A DNA stretch of 64,000 bases from JAXLRU01 sp046330935 (GTDB taxonomy: Bacteria; Actinomycetota; Actinomycetes; Actinomycetales; Kineosporiaceae). The notes beneath the pieces are model-generated. The model had not been told where the DNA came from. It ran no database searches and saw only the letters and a program-made list of their open reading frames with translations. This document shows positions 28,390 to 36,820 of this stretch, piece by piece; positions within the stretch are counted from its first letter, which is position 1; every line of letters begins with the position of its first letter. The stretch covers positions 1 through 64,000 of the forward strand of contig JAXLRU010000003.1 in NCBI GenBank assembly GCA_046330935.1. The letters are read 5' to 3'. The translations under genes and the position numbers were made by a program.

Positions 28390-29970
28390 GTGGATCGACG
28401 ACGCCTGCGGCACGCGCTGGCAGCACTGTGCGCGACCGCCCTCGCCGCACCCGCCGCGGCCCTGACCTTCGCGGCCCCCGCGACCGCTGCCACCACCACC
28501 GCCTCGCGACCGCCCATGATCTGCACGGGGGACGGCGCGAGCGGCAACCGGGTCCAACTGCTCTACATCTACGAGACCGGCCGCGACTACTTCGCCCTGC
28601 GCGAGGCCGGCATGCGCCAGGCCGCCTGGGAGGCCCAGCAGAACATCAACGACAGCGCCCGGCGCGACGGCGGCCAGCAGCGGATCCTGCGGTTCGTGCA
28701 CGGCGCCGACTGCCAGGTGAGCATCGCCAAGCTCCAGGTGGCCCCCGGCGCCATCAGCGGCGACCCCGAGACCTGGTACGACAGCGAGCGCGCCGCCTAC
28801 CCCCGCGGCGACCGGTTCGTCGTCGGCCTGGTGGAGGGCTGGCACGGCTGCGGCGGCACCGGCGACGACGGCGGCGGCAGCGACTTCCGCAAGGGCACCG
28901 ACAACCTGCACAACCAGCGCGCGGTGTGGGCGAACTTCTCCCCCGGCTGCCTCGACGGCCACGTGGTCACCCACGAGATCACCCACGGCCTGGGCGGGAT
29001 GTCCTCGCAGGCGCCGAACTCCGACGGCGGCGCCCACTGCACCGACGGGCAGGAAACGCTCTGCCAGAACACCTCCTCGCTGGCCTGCCCCGACCCGATC
29101 AACACCCGGCTGCTCGACTGCGGCGAGGACGACTACTTCTCCCTCGCCCCGAAGAGCGACTGGCTGCGCGAGCACTTCAACGGCGCCACCGACAGCCTCT
29201 ACCTCGACGCCGTGCCCACGCTCAAGCCGATGCCGACGCTGCTGCCGCTGTCGCCGCAGTACACCCGGGTCACCGACCAGCGGGGCGGCACGATCTCCGT
29301 CTCGTTCCGCCTCCCCGGTGACCACACCGGCATCACCTCCTACGGCGTCCGCGTCGACGGCAACGTCCTCGTCAGCGTCGCGCCCGGTGTGAGCACCGCG
29401 CGCGTCGGCGGCCTCGGCGCCGGGACGCACGTCGTCGACGTCGTCTCGCGCACCGCGGACGGGCGCACCTCGGCGCCGTCCCCCTCGACGACGATCGTCA
29501 CCGGCTCCGGCGGGGGCGTCGTGGGCACGCCGACCAACGGTTCGACTCTCGTGTGGACCAACGGCACCGGCCTGGCGCTGGAGATGCCCGACGCCAAGCC
29601 CGAGAACGGCACCGCCGCCCGGCAGGAGAACCGCGGCGACTCGTTCATGCAGCAGTGGCAGTACGGGGTGCTCGCCGACGGCAGCGTGACCCTGCGCAGC
29701 TCGATCAGCGGGCGCTGCCTCACCGCCGACGGGTACTCCCCCACCGCCGCCGTCGTGCAGCAGCCGTGCGACACGTGGGCGCCCACCCAGCGCTGGTGGG
29801 TGACGCAGGTGAGCACCACCGGCAGCGCACCCGTGCTGACCCTGCGCTCGCTGGCGTCCAACGCCTGCCTTCAGGCCGCGGGCGGGAGCACCGGGGCGGG
29901 GACGCCGCTGGTCCTGGGCTCCTGCTCGACAGGGGCGCCCCCCCGGTGGTGGACGCCGCACCTGCTCTGA
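28390..29970 (+). CDS. Secreted HEXXH protein with lectin-like C-terminus
   Basis: Predicted exported protein of 526 residues; the GTG at 28390 has GGAGAGG eight bases upstream (a GTG at 28381 would overlap it). A basic start (DRRRLRHAL) and a hydrophobic Ala/Leu core ending near ATAA form a signal peptide. The central region (~45-285) has H195-E-I-T-H199-G, a zinc-metallopeptidase signature, and about eight cysteines. A fibronectin III-like segment follows (~300-380). The last ~140 residues resemble a ricin-type beta-trefoil, with repeated SGRCLTADG, PCDTWAPTQRWWV and ACLQAAGGSTGAGTPLVLGSC. Likely a secreted peptidase or glycan-binding protein; the family is not recognised exactly. A terminator follows. 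Confidence 0.8.
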   Translation: MDRRRLRHALAALCATALAAPAAALTFAAPATAATTTASRPPMICTGDGASGNRVQLLYIYETGRDYFALREAGMRQAAWEAQQNINDSARRDGGQQRILRFVHGADCQVSIAKLQVAPGAISGDPETWYDSERAAYPRGDRFVVGLVEGWHGCGGTGDDGGGSDFRKGTDNLHNQRAVWANFSPGCLDGHVVTHEITHGLGGMSSQAPNSDGGAHCTDGQETLCQNTSSLACPDPINTRLLDCGEDDYFSLAPKSDWLREHFNGATDSLYLDAVPTLKPMPTLLPLSPQYTRVTDQRGGTISVSFRLPGDHTGITSYGVRVDGNVLVSVAPGVSTARVGGLGAGTHVVDVVSRTADGRTSAPSPSTTIVTGSGGGVVGTPTNGSTLVWTNGTGLALEMPDAKPENGTAARQENRGDSFMQQWQYGVLADGSVTLRSSISGRCLTADGYSPTAAVVQQPCDTWAPTQRWWVTQVSTTGSAPVLTLRSLASNACLQAAGGSTGAGTPLVLGSCSTGAPPRWWTPHLL

Positions 29971-29982
29971 TCCTCCGACCCG

Positions 29983-30015
29983 CGGGCCCGGTCACCCTCA
30001 CGGTGGCGGGGCCCG
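29983..30015 (+). terminator. Terminator after the HEXXH protein gene
   Basis: CGGGCCC and GGGCCCG arms with extra inner pairing (GTCACC/GGTGGC with one mismatch) start 13 bases after the stop codon. Typical GC-rich hairpin without a T-run. Confidence 0.5.
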
Positions 30016-30040
30016 ACGCGTCTCGGGCACCATCGCCGTC

Positions 30041-30472
30041 GTGCCCGTCGTCCTGCGCCCGCCTGCGTGGCAGCGAGTGCTGAACCCCCTGGCGGCGCTG
30101 GTCCCAGGGAGCATGGGCGTCACCTGGTGCGCGATCACCGGGGGGTGGTGGTGGGCGGCGGCCGTCCCGCTGGCCGCCGCGGTGGTGGTCCTCGCCTGGC
30201 GGTTCTGGACGTCGCGCGTCGAGGTGCACGCGGACGAGCTGGCGCTCGTGAACTGGTTCCGCACCCTGCGGCTGCCGTGGGATCAGGTGGCGAGGGTGGA
30301 CACCACGAGTGACGGAGTCTGTGTCCTGCTCCGGGACGGCAGGTTTTTCAGCGTGTCGGCGTTCCAGCACGGCCACGAGGCACTCGGCTTCGCGCGGGCG
30401 CCTGCTCGACAGGCGGCTCGGCGGCTGGACGACATCCGGCGGGAGCGGCAGCGCCGCCGTCGACGGGGCTGA
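30041..30472 (+). CDS. Small membrane protein with PH-like domain
   Basis: A 143-residue protein with two adjacent hydrophobic segments near the N-terminus (about 15-52, including ITGGWWWAAAVPLAAAVVVLAW) followed by a short beta-rich domain (RVEVHADELALVNWFRTLRLPWDQVARVD...VLLRDGRFFSV) and a very basic tail. The layout matches bacterial PH-domain (bPH) membrane proteins, whose roles are mostly unknown. Starts at GTG. Confidence 0.7.
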   Translation: MPVVLRPPAWQRVLNPLAALVPGSMGVTWCAITGGWWWAAAVPLAAAVVVLAWRFWTSRVEVHADELALVNWFRTLRLPWDQVARVDTTSDGVCVLLRDGRFFSVSAFQHGHEALGFARAPARQAARRLDDIRRERQRRRRRG

Positions 30473-30658
30473 CGCTCCCGCGGGGTTCACGGCACCACCA
30501 AGCGGCCGGGCTCACCGCGGGTCGGGCCAGCGTCGGGTCGCCGGTCACGGGTGACAGGCCTCGCGCCCGGGCGAGGGCGAGACCTGGTGTCTCCCGACCC
30601 GCCGATGTCGGCGGCGTGCGCGAGGATCGGCCTCCTCGCGAACGGGAGGAAACCGACG

Positions 30659-31027
30659 ATGAGGATCAACCACCTGGTGACGGTGTTCGACGCCGCCGAC
30701 CTCGGCCCGGAGAGCGCGTTCTGGGCCGGCGTGCTGGGCGGGGAGGTCGACGCCGAGGACGACTGGCACATGGTGCGCGTGGACGGGAAGTCCCGGATCG
30801 GCGTCCAGCTGGCGCCGGACCACGTACCGCCGGACTGGCCCGACGGCGCACCTCCGCAGCAGATCCACCTCGACCTCTGGGTCGAGGACATCGCCGACGC
30901 CCGGGCGACCGTGAGCGCCCTGGGGGCGCGGCTGCTCAAGGCCGAGGTGGACGAGGGCTCGGCCGCGTTCGAGGTCTACGCCGACCCGGCGGGCCACCCG
31001 TTCTGCCTGTGCTGGGTCAAGCCGTGA
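30659..31027 (+). CDS. VOC-family (glyoxalase-fold) protein
   Basis: A 122-residue vicinal-oxygen-chelate protein. The ATG follows GGGAGGA at eight bases. It starts MRINHLVTVFDAADLGPESAFWAGVLGG and ends with the paired strand FEVYADPAGHPFCLCWV. Such single-domain proteins (glyoxalase_6-like) lack a firmly known substrate. It overlaps the converging VOC gene by 11 bases at their 3' ends. Confidence 0.8.
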   Translation: MRINHLVTVFDAADLGPESAFWAGVLGGEVDAEDDWHMVRVDGKSRIGVQLAPDHVPPDWPDGAPPQQIHLDLWVEDIADARATVSALGARLLKAEVDEGSAAFEVYADPAGHPFCLCWVKP

Positions 31028-31394
31028 CCGCCGCCGACGTGAGGCGCCAGTAGTAGCCGTCGGGGTCGAGGAGCCGGACGTCGACCAGCCCCCAGGGGCG
31101 CACGCTGAGGTCGTCGTCGAGCGGCCAGCCGGCCGCGACGATCCGGTCGCGTTCGGCCCGGACGTCGTCGACCTCGAGCACCAGCTCCACGCCGGTGGGC
31201 GGGCGACGCTGCGAGGGGACGGCGTCGGCGGCAGGGCGCTGCGCGGCGCCCACGAGGACCGCGCCCCGCCGGAGCGCGACGTAGGCGAGCGCGGGCCGGT
31301 CGTCGCGGTCGACGGTGAAGCCGAGCACCCCCGTGTAGAAGGCGACGGTGACGGCGACGTCGGCGGGGAAGATCTCGATCCGCAAGGTGGTCAC
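31017..31394 (-). CDS. VOC-family protein
   Basis: About 125 residues from the GTG at 31394 (an earlier GTG at 31418 is possible). The fold pattern is clear: TTLRIEIFPADVAVTVAFYTGVLGFTV, then VELVLEVDDVRAERDRIVAAGW and VDVRLLDPDGYYWRLTS. Function unknown; members include fosfomycin/bleomycin resistance-like and lyase-like proteins. It is unrelated in close sequence to the converging VOC gene. Confidence 0.8.
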   Translation of the reverse strand: MTTLRIEIFPADVAVTVAFYTGVLGFTVDRDDRPALAYVALRRGAVLVGAAQRPAADAVPSQRRPPTGVELVLEVDDVRAERDRIVAAGWPLDDDLSVRPWGLVDVRLLDPDGYYWRLTSAAVTA

Positions 31395-31454
31395 GCGCCC
31401 TGCAGGTCGGTCCCTCACGGCGGCATTCCCGCCGCCGCGCGACGGCAGGGACGC

Positions 31455-31496
31455 GAATGGCCCCTGATCAGCGTTTCCGCTGGTCAGGGGCCATTC
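31455..31496 (-). terminator. Strong terminator after tRNA-Tyr
   Basis: Nineteen-base arms (GAATGGCCCCTGATCAGCG and partner, one G-U pair) around a TTTC loop, 10 bases past the tRNA-Tyr 3' end. It also lies upstream of the minus-strand VOC gene and would isolate it from tRNA transcription. Confidence 0.75.
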
Positions 31497-31505
31497 GACG
31501 TGGTG

Positions 31506-31588
<83 letters not shown>

Positions 31589-31712
31589 GTGCTGCCGACC
31601 AGGTCGGCAGCGGGGAAGAGCATACCAACCCCGCGGGGGTGCCTCCGACCACGTTTCCCGGCGCCGATAATCGCTCGACCGCCGCCGGACGGCTCGCCGA
31701 GGATGACCCGCG

Positions 31713-32447
31713 ATGAAGGACTTCGACGCCGCCAGCTTCGGCCGCTTCTTCGCGGCCGCCTACGACGACCACCCGCGCGAGGACACCCCCGCCACGGTCG
31801 ACCTCCTCGCCGGGCTGGTCGAACCGGGCGCCCGGGTCCTGGAGCTCGCCGTCGGCACGGGGCGGGTCGCGCTGCGCCTGGCCGAGCGCGGCTTCGACGT
31901 CACCGGCGTCGACCTGTCGCCGGAGATGCTCGACGCGCTGCGCGCGAGGCCCGGCGCCGACGCGGTCACGGCCGTCCTCGGCGATCTCGCCGACCCGCCC
32001 GTCGAAGGCGTCTTCGACCTGGTGTTCTGCGTGGACAACAGCCTGACCAACGTGGCCGACCAGGACGGGCAGGTGCGGGCGTTCGTCAACGCCGCCGCGC
32101 ACCTGGCCCCCGGCGGCCGGTTCGTCGTCGACGGGTTCGTGCCCGCGAAGTTGAACCGGTGGCCCGAGGACCAGCGCGTGGCCGTCGAGGTGGTCGAGCC
32201 CGAGTACGTGCAGTTCGAGGTCGAGAAGCACGACCGCGCGCGGCAGGTGATCGAGAAGACGCACCTGGTGATCACACCCGAGGGACCCCGCTTCGGTCCG
32301 ACGGTCCACCGCTACGTCTGGCCCTCCGAGCTCGACCTGATGGCGCGGATCGCCGGGCTGCGCCTGGAGCACCGGTGGACCGACTGGTACCGCCGCCCCT
32401 TCGGGCCGCGCAGCGAGGACTACGTCTGCGTCTACGTCCGCGACTGA
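31713..32447 (+). CDS. Class I SAM-dependent methyltransferase (copy 1)
   Basis: A 244-residue Rossmann-fold methyltransferase. SAM motif I VLELAVGTGRVALRLAERGF (about 47-66), acidic motif II VTGVDLSPEMLD and motif IV VLGDLADPP are present. Substrate unknown. The next gene is a same-length paralogue (identity clearly above half by eye), so this is a tandem duplication. It follows tRNA-Tyr on the opposite strand. Confidence 0.85.
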   Translation: MKDFDAASFGRFFAAAYDDHPREDTPATVDLLAGLVEPGARVLELAVGTGRVALRLAERGFDVTGVDLSPEMLDALRARPGADAVTAVLGDLADPPVEGVFDLVFCVDNSLTNVADQDGQVRAFVNAAAHLAPGGRFVVDGFVPAKLNRWPEDQRVAVEVVEPEYVQFEVEKHDRARQVIEKTHLVITPEGPRFGPTVHRYVWPSELDLMARIAGLRLEHRWTDWYRRPFGPRSEDYVCVYVRD

Positions 32448-32529
32448 CCGTCAGGCTCGGCGCGGGGCGCGTCCAGCCGGGTGCCGGATCGGATGGCGAC
32501 CCTCACGTCAGGGTGGCAGCGTCGCAGCG

Positions 32530-33264
32530 ATGAAGGACTTCGATCCCGCGAGCTTCGGACTTCGCTACGCCGCCCACTACGACGACCAGGTGCGCGACGA
32601 CACCCCCGCGACGGTCGACCTGCTCGCCTCCCTCGCCGACCCCGGTTCCCGCGTCCTGGAGCTCGCCGTCGGCACCGGCCGGATCGCGATCCCGCTGGCC
32701 GAGGGCGGCTTCGACGTCACCGGCGTCGACCTCGCGCCCGAGATGCTGGACGTCCTGCGCGCCAAGCCCGGGGCGGACGCCGTCCGGACCCTCGTCGGGG
32801 ACCTCACCGAGGTGGCCGTGGAGGGGACGTTCCCGCTGATCTACTGCGTGTTCAACAGCCTGACGAACGTGGTCGAGCAGGAGGGGCAGGTACGCGCGCT
32901 GGCCAACGTCGCCGCGCACCTGGAGCCCGGCGGCCGCTTCGTGGTGGACGGCTTCGTGCCGGCCAAGCTGAACGCCTGGCCCGAGAACCAGCGCGTCGCC
33001 GCCGAGGTCGTCGAGGCCGAGTTCGTCCAGCTCGAGGTCGAGCGGCACGATCCGTCCCGCCAGCTCATCGAGAAGACCCGGGTGGCGTTCACCCCCGGCG
33101 CGCACCGCCTGTCGCCCATCGTCCTGCGCTACGTCTGGCCCTCGGAGCTCGACCTGATGGCCCGGCTCGCCGGCCTGCGGCTGGAGGCCCGCTGGGCCGA
33201 CTGGTACGGGCGCCCGTTCGTCGCCGACAGCGACACCTACGTCTGCATGTACGTCCGCGACTGA
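32530..33264 (+). CDS. Class I SAM-dependent methyltransferase (copy 2)
   Basis: Also 244 residues and a clear paralogue of the preceding gene: both begin MKDFD-ASFG, share VDLLA, VLELAVGTGR, GFDVTGVDL, SLTNV, GGRFVVDGFVPAKLN, RYVWPSELDLMAR and end in VYVRD or MYVRD. The differences lie mainly in residues ~10-25, ~95-110 and ~170-195, so substrate use may have diverged. The spacer between copies is 82 bases. Confidence 0.85.
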   Translation: MKDFDPASFGLRYAAHYDDQVRDDTPATVDLLASLADPGSRVLELAVGTGRIAIPLAEGGFDVTGVDLAPEMLDVLRAKPGADAVRTLVGDLTEVAVEGTFPLIYCVFNSLTNVVEQEGQVRALANVAAHLEPGGRFVVDGFVPAKLNAWPENQRVAAEVVEAEFVQLEVERHDPSRQLIEKTRVAFTPGAHRLSPIVLRYVWPSELDLMARLAGLRLEARWADWYGRPFVADSDTYVCMYVRD

Positions 33265-33405
33265 CCTGCGGCTCCTGCGGCCCGCCCCCGGTTCACCGCC
33301 ACGCTCGTCCTCGGCCAGGATGGGGGCAGGACAGATGCAACCGCAGGGGCGGCGCGTTCCCTCGCGCCCACCCCGCGGCAAGACCGCGACCGGAAGGAGA
33401 CGCCC

Positions 33406-33900
33406 GTGGCAGGCGACTCGTCGTTCGACATCGTCAGCAAGATCGACCGCCAGGAGGTCGACAACGCCCTCAACCAGGCGGCCAAGGAGATCCAGCAGCG
33501 CTACGACTTCAAGAACGTCGGCGCCTCGATCGACTGGTCCGGGGACGAGATGATCGTCATGAAGGCGAACTCCGAGGACCGAGTGAAGGCCGTCCTCGAC
33601 GTCTTCGAGACCAAGCTGATCAAGCGCGGGGTGTCGCTGAAGGCGCTCGACACCGGCGAGCCGAAGCCCTCCGGCAAGGAGTACCGGCTCGAGGCCACCC
33701 TCAAGGAGGGCCTCTCGCAGGAGAACGCGAAGAAGATCGGCAAGATCATCCGCGAGGAGGGCCCCAAGGGGGTCAAGACGCAGGTCACCGGCGACGAGCT
33801 GAAGGTCTCCAGCAAGAGCCGCGACGACCTGCAGGCCGTGATCGCGCTGCTCAAGGGCAAGGACCTCGACGTGGCGCTGCAGTTCGTCAACTACCGCTGA
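33406..33900 (+). CDS. YajQ-family nucleotide-binding protein
   Basis: A 164-residue protein starting at GTG behind GGAAGGAG. It shows the conserved FDIVSKIDRQEVDNALNQA start, RYDFK, and the C-terminal LRGKDLDVALQFVNYR-like end. Members bind nucleotides; some bind cyclic di-GMP and act as transcriptional co-regulators. That has been shown for Xanthomonas proteins and not for actinobacteria as far as I know. A hairpin follows 21 bases after the stop. Confidence 0.95.
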   Translation: MAGDSSFDIVSKIDRQEVDNALNQAAKEIQQRYDFKNVGASIDWSGDEMIVMKANSEDRVKAVLDVFETKLIKRGVSLKALDTGEPKPSGKEYRLEATLKEGLSQENAKKIGKIIREEGPKGVKTQVTGDELKVSSKSRDDLQAVIALLKGKDLDVALQFVNYR

Positions 33901-33920
33901 GCACCGCCTCGTCCCAGATG

Positions 33921-33976
33921 CGCAGGTTCCGTGAGGAGACCGCCCGCGAGCAGGGCGCCTGCTCACGGAACCCGCG
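33921..33976 (+). terminator. Terminator after yajQ
   Basis: GGTTCCGTGAG (33925-33935) and its complement (33962-33972) pair perfectly, extended by CGC/GCG after one mismatch. The 26-base loop can fold further. It also shields the hipBA promoter from read-through. Confidence 0.55.
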
Positions 33977-34003
33977 GATCTGAGCCGTTCGTCCTTCGAC
34001 CAC

Positions 34004-34033
34004 TACGCTTATGCACGAGGTAAGCGCCTTTAC
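34004..34033 (+). promoter_or_regulatory. hipBA promoter and operator-like dyad
   Basis: A locally AT-rich stretch. TACGCT (34004-34009) is a good -10, though the -35 (CTGAGC, 33980-33985) is weak. GTAA-N6-TTAC (34020-34033) is a dyad just after the predicted start, comparable in layout to HipB operators, which are dyads spanning the promoter. Autorepression by HipB is the expected mode. Confidence 0.4.
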
Positions 34034-34058
34034 TTCAGTTTTATGCGATGCTCGTCCG

Positions 34059-34391
34059 GTGAAGCGGACCCGGTCGCACCTTCCGTCAACCTTGCACGCT
34101 CTCGACCTCCTGGGCGCGCTCATCGCCACGGGCCGGCGCGAGCGCGGGTGGACGGCGGCTCACCTGGCAGAGCGCCTCGGCGTCCACCCCACGCTCATCG
34201 CCAAGATCGAGTCCGGTTCCCCGACCACCGCGATCGGCACGGTCGTCGAAGCCGCGGTGTTGTGCGGCGTCCCCTTGTTCGACGAGGACCCGCAACGCTG
34301 GGACGAGCTCGCCCGGCGCCAGCACGACCGGCTCGCCGTCCTGCCTGCCCGGGTCCGCCCCCGCGTCGAGCAGGTCGACGATGACTTCTGA
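34059..34391 (+). CDS. hipB: HipB-like antitoxin (XRE family)
   Basis: DNA-binding antitoxin of about 110 residues. An XRE helix-turn-helix lies at LLGALIATGRRERGWTAAHLAERLGVHPTLIAKIESG, preceded by a basic start (KRTRSHL). The GTG at 34059 is chosen because an earlier in-frame ATG at 34011 lies upstream of the likely transcription start; neither has a good ribosome-binding site. It overlaps hipA by 11 bases. Expected role: neutralise HipA and repress the operon. Confidence 0.8.
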   Translation: MKRTRSHLPSTLHALDLLGALIATGRRERGWTAAHLAERLGVHPTLIAKIESGSPTTAIGTVVEAAVLCGVPLFDEDPQRWDELARRQHDRLAVLPARVRPRVEQVDDDF

Positions 34392-35640
34392 CCGGGCCTA
34401 CGTGTGGACCTGGCTTCCGGGGCGCACCGATCCCGTCGTCGCCGGGGTCCTCACCTCCACCGGTCGCGCGCTGCACGGCCAGGCGGTCCTGGCCTTCACG
34501 TACGCGGCGAGCTACCGCGCTCGCGCCGATGCCCTCTCGCTCCTGCCCTCGGAGCTCCCGCTGCGCGCCGGGACCGCTGATCCCACGATCCCCGAACCCG
34601 GCCGTAGCCCACTCGCGCTGCACGGCTGCCTGCGCGACGGCGCCCCCGACGCCTGGGGACGGCGCGTCCTCAACCTCCGGCTGGGCAGCGACCCGGGTGC
34701 CGAGTTCGACGAACTCACCTACCTGTTGGGATCGGGGAGCGACCGGATCGGCGCCCTCGACTTCCAGGCATCACCCCGGGAGTACGTCCCTCGCGACTCC
34801 CCCGCGTCCCTGGAGGACCTGCTCGGCCTGGCCGACGTCGTCGAGCGAGGGGGCGAGGTGCCGCCCGAACTCGCGGCGGCGGCGATGCACGGCACCTCCA
34901 TCGGCGGCGCCCGCCCCAAGGCGCTGCTGACCGACGGCGGGCGCGGGGTGATCGCCAAGTTCCCCTCGAAGACCGACACGAGGCCCGTCGTGAAGGCCGA
35001 GGCGGCGGCGATGCTGCTCGCTCGGGCCGCGGGCGTCGACGTCGCTGCGGTGGAGGTCCGCCCGGTCGAGGGGCGCGACGTCCTGCTCGTCGACCGTTTC
35101 GACCGTGAGCCGGGCGGGGCCAGACGGCACATGGTCTCGACGCTCACCGTCCTGGGTTACGGCGAGCTGGAGTCGCGGCACGCCAGCTACGTGGAGATCG
35201 CGCGCGCGCTCCGGTCCGGTCCCTGGGCCACCCCGGGGGCGACGCTGCGGGAGCTGTTCACCCGCCTCGTCGTCAACGTGTGCGTCGGCAACACCGACGA
35301 CCATCTCCGCAACCACGCGGCGTTCTTCGACGGGACGACCCTGCGGCTGACGCCCGCCTACGACATCGCCCCCCAGCCCCGCACCGGCGGGGCCGCCGGG
35401 CACGCCATCGGCATTGCCGCGGACGGCCGCAGGCACAGCCAGCTCCTGCTCTGTCGTGAGGTGGCCGGCGAGTTCCTCCTGGACCGCACCGAGGCCACCG
35501 ACGTCGTGGAGTCGACCGTCGGGGTCATCCACGAGCGCTGGGACGAGGCCTGCGACGCGGCACGCCTGACTCGGGCCGAGCGCGCGACGCTGTGGGGGCG
35601 GGAGTTCCTCAACCCCTACGTGTTCGCCGAGGAGCCCTGA
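34381..35640 (+). CDS. hipA: HipA-like serine/threonine kinase toxin
   Basis: A 419-residue HipA-family kinase. N-terminal subdomain (VAGVLTSTGRALHGQAVLAFTY), then the glycine-rich motif GTSIGGARPKALL, the ATP-binding region VIAKFPSKTD, the catalytic loop NTDDHLRNHAAF with Asp and Asn, and the metal-binding YDIAPQ. All key kinase residues look intact, so the toxin should be active. E. coli HipA phosphorylates glutamyl-tRNA synthetase; targets vary in relatives. Cotranscribed with hipB. Confidence 0.92.
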   Translation: MTSDRAYVWTWLPGRTDPVVAGVLTSTGRALHGQAVLAFTYAASYRARADALSLLPSELPLRAGTADPTIPEPGRSPLALHGCLRDGAPDAWGRRVLNLRLGSDPGAEFDELTYLLGSGSDRIGALDFQASPREYVPRDSPASLEDLLGLADVVERGGEVPPELAAAAMHGTSIGGARPKALLTDGGRGVIAKFPSKTDTRPVVKAEAAAMLLARAAGVDVAAVEVRPVEGRDVLLVDRFDREPGGARRHMVSTLTVLGYGELESRHASYVEIARALRSGPWATPGATLRELFTRLVVNVCVGNTDDHLRNHAAFFDGTTLRLTPAYDIAPQPRTGGAAGHAIGIAADGRRHSQLLLCREVAGEFLLDRTEATDVVESTVGVIHERWDEACDAARLTRAERATLWGREFLNPYVFAEEP

Positions 35641-35641
35641 C

Positions 35642-36112
35642 TCAGAGGAAGTCGAGGGCGTGCCGCTGCTCGCGCAGGTCGACCACGGGCTCGGTGCTCG
35701 TGTAAGGCAGCACGAGCTGGGGCATCGCCAGGAACGGCGCGGGGAAGGCCACCATGCAGGCCAGCGGCTGCAGCCGCAGCGGGAGGTCACCCAGGCCCAG
35801 CGGCATGGACGGCGTGCACACGCGCACGAAGGGCCCGCTGCGCTGGTGCCAGGCGTAGGTGTGGAAGCCTCGCGCGCTCCAGGCCAGCCAGCTGGACATG
35901 CTGCCCGGCAGCGAGACGACGTCGCGGGCGGGGCCGCGCACCGGCAGGTCCATCAGGGCGCGCATCGCCGAGTCGACCTCCAGCTCGCGCACCACGAGGT
36001 TCGCGGGCACGGGGCCGTAGGCGCCGGTGAACACGGCGAGATGACCGTTCGCGTCGACCGCCAGCCACTCGTAGTCGACGCCCCATCGGGGGTGCGCGTG
36101 CGGGAGCTCCAC
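35642..36112 (-). CDS. Hypothetical protein
   Basis: A 156-residue protein starting at GTG 36112. It opens with short strands (YEWLAVDANGHLAVFTGAYGPVP) and has a later segment ARGFHTYAWHQRSGPFVRVCTPSMPL. No signal peptide, membrane helix or known motif. It looks like a soluble actinobacterial orphan of the immunity/hypothetical type, but I cannot assign a function. Convergent with hipA by one base. Confidence 0.55.
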   Translation of the reverse strand: MELPHAHPRWGVDYEWLAVDANGHLAVFTGAYGPVPANLVVRELEVDSAMRALMDLPVRGPARDVVSLPGSMSSWLAWSARGFHTYAWHQRSGPFVRVCTPSMPLGLGDLPLRLQPLACMVAFPAPFLAMPQLVLPYTSTEPVVDLREQRHALDFL

Positions 36113-36246
36113 GGCGGCAGGCTACGGCAGGACGGGCCGTGGTCGAACCATCCGGGCCACCACCGGCTGTCACCGGTGTCGCCGGAGCGGGCCAGGGGGA
36201 CTCCCGGCCCGGCATCCGGCCGCTGGAGGGGGCAGGCTGGCGTGCC

Positions 36247-36816
36247 ATGACGGTGCCGTCCCCCGAAGCCCCCGTGCGGCTGCTGATCGTCTCCGACACG
36301 CACGTGCCAGCGCGCGCCCGCGACGTCCCGCACGCGGTGTGGGACGCCGTCGACGCGGCCGACGTCGTCGTCCACGCCGGTGACTGGGTGAGCGAGGCGC
36401 TGCTCGACGCCGTCCTGGAGCGGCTGGCGACGCCGCACGAGCGCCGCGGCGGCAGGCCGGGCCGGTTGCTCGCCGTCGCGGGCAACAACGACGGCGCGCG
36501 GCTGCACGAGCGGCTGCCCGAGGTGGCCCGGGCCACCCTGGGCGGGGTGCGGCTGGCGGTCGTCCACGAGACCGGGCCGACCGAGGGCCGGGAGCGGCGC
36601 TGCGAGCGCACCTACGGGGCCGACACCGACGTGCTCGTGTTCGGCCACAGCCACATCCCGTGGGACTCCACCACCGACTCGGGGCTGCGCCTGCTCAACC
36701 CGGGCTCGCCCACCGACCGCCGCCGCCAGCCGGCGCTGACCTACCTGACGGCGACGGCGGCCGAGGGCACGCTGCACGACGTCGTCCTGCACCGCCTCGC
36801 CCCGGGCACGCGCTGA
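36247..36816 (+). CDS. Metallophosphoesterase, YfcE-like
   Basis: A 189-residue calcineurin-like phosphoesterase. The five metal motifs are in order: SDTH, HAGDWV, GNND, VVHETG and FGHSHIP. Relatives (YfcE/MJ0936 type) cleave phosphodiesters. It is divergent from the hypothetical gene and ends four bases before the converging flavin oxidoreductase gene. Confidence 0.9.
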   Translation: MTVPSPEAPVRLLIVSDTHVPARARDVPHAVWDAVDAADVVVHAGDWVSEALLDAVLERLATPHERRGGRPGRLLAVAGNNDGARLHERLPEVARATLGGVRLAVVHETGPTEGRERRCERTYGADTDVLVFGHSHIPWDSTTDSGLRLLNPGSPTDRRRQPALTYLTATAAEGTLHDVVLHRLAPGTR

Positions 36817-36820
36817 GCCG

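Noticed and set aside
28153..29961. Long minus-strand frame opposite the HEXXH protein
   Set aside because: Low-information Gly/Arg/Ala/Val composition and no ribosome-binding site; the plus-strand frame has a signal peptide and recognisable domains.
34011..34058. Earlier ATG start for the HipB-like antitoxin
   Set aside because: It has no ribosome-binding site and lies before the likely transcription start; the extra 16 residues are not part of the XRE fold.
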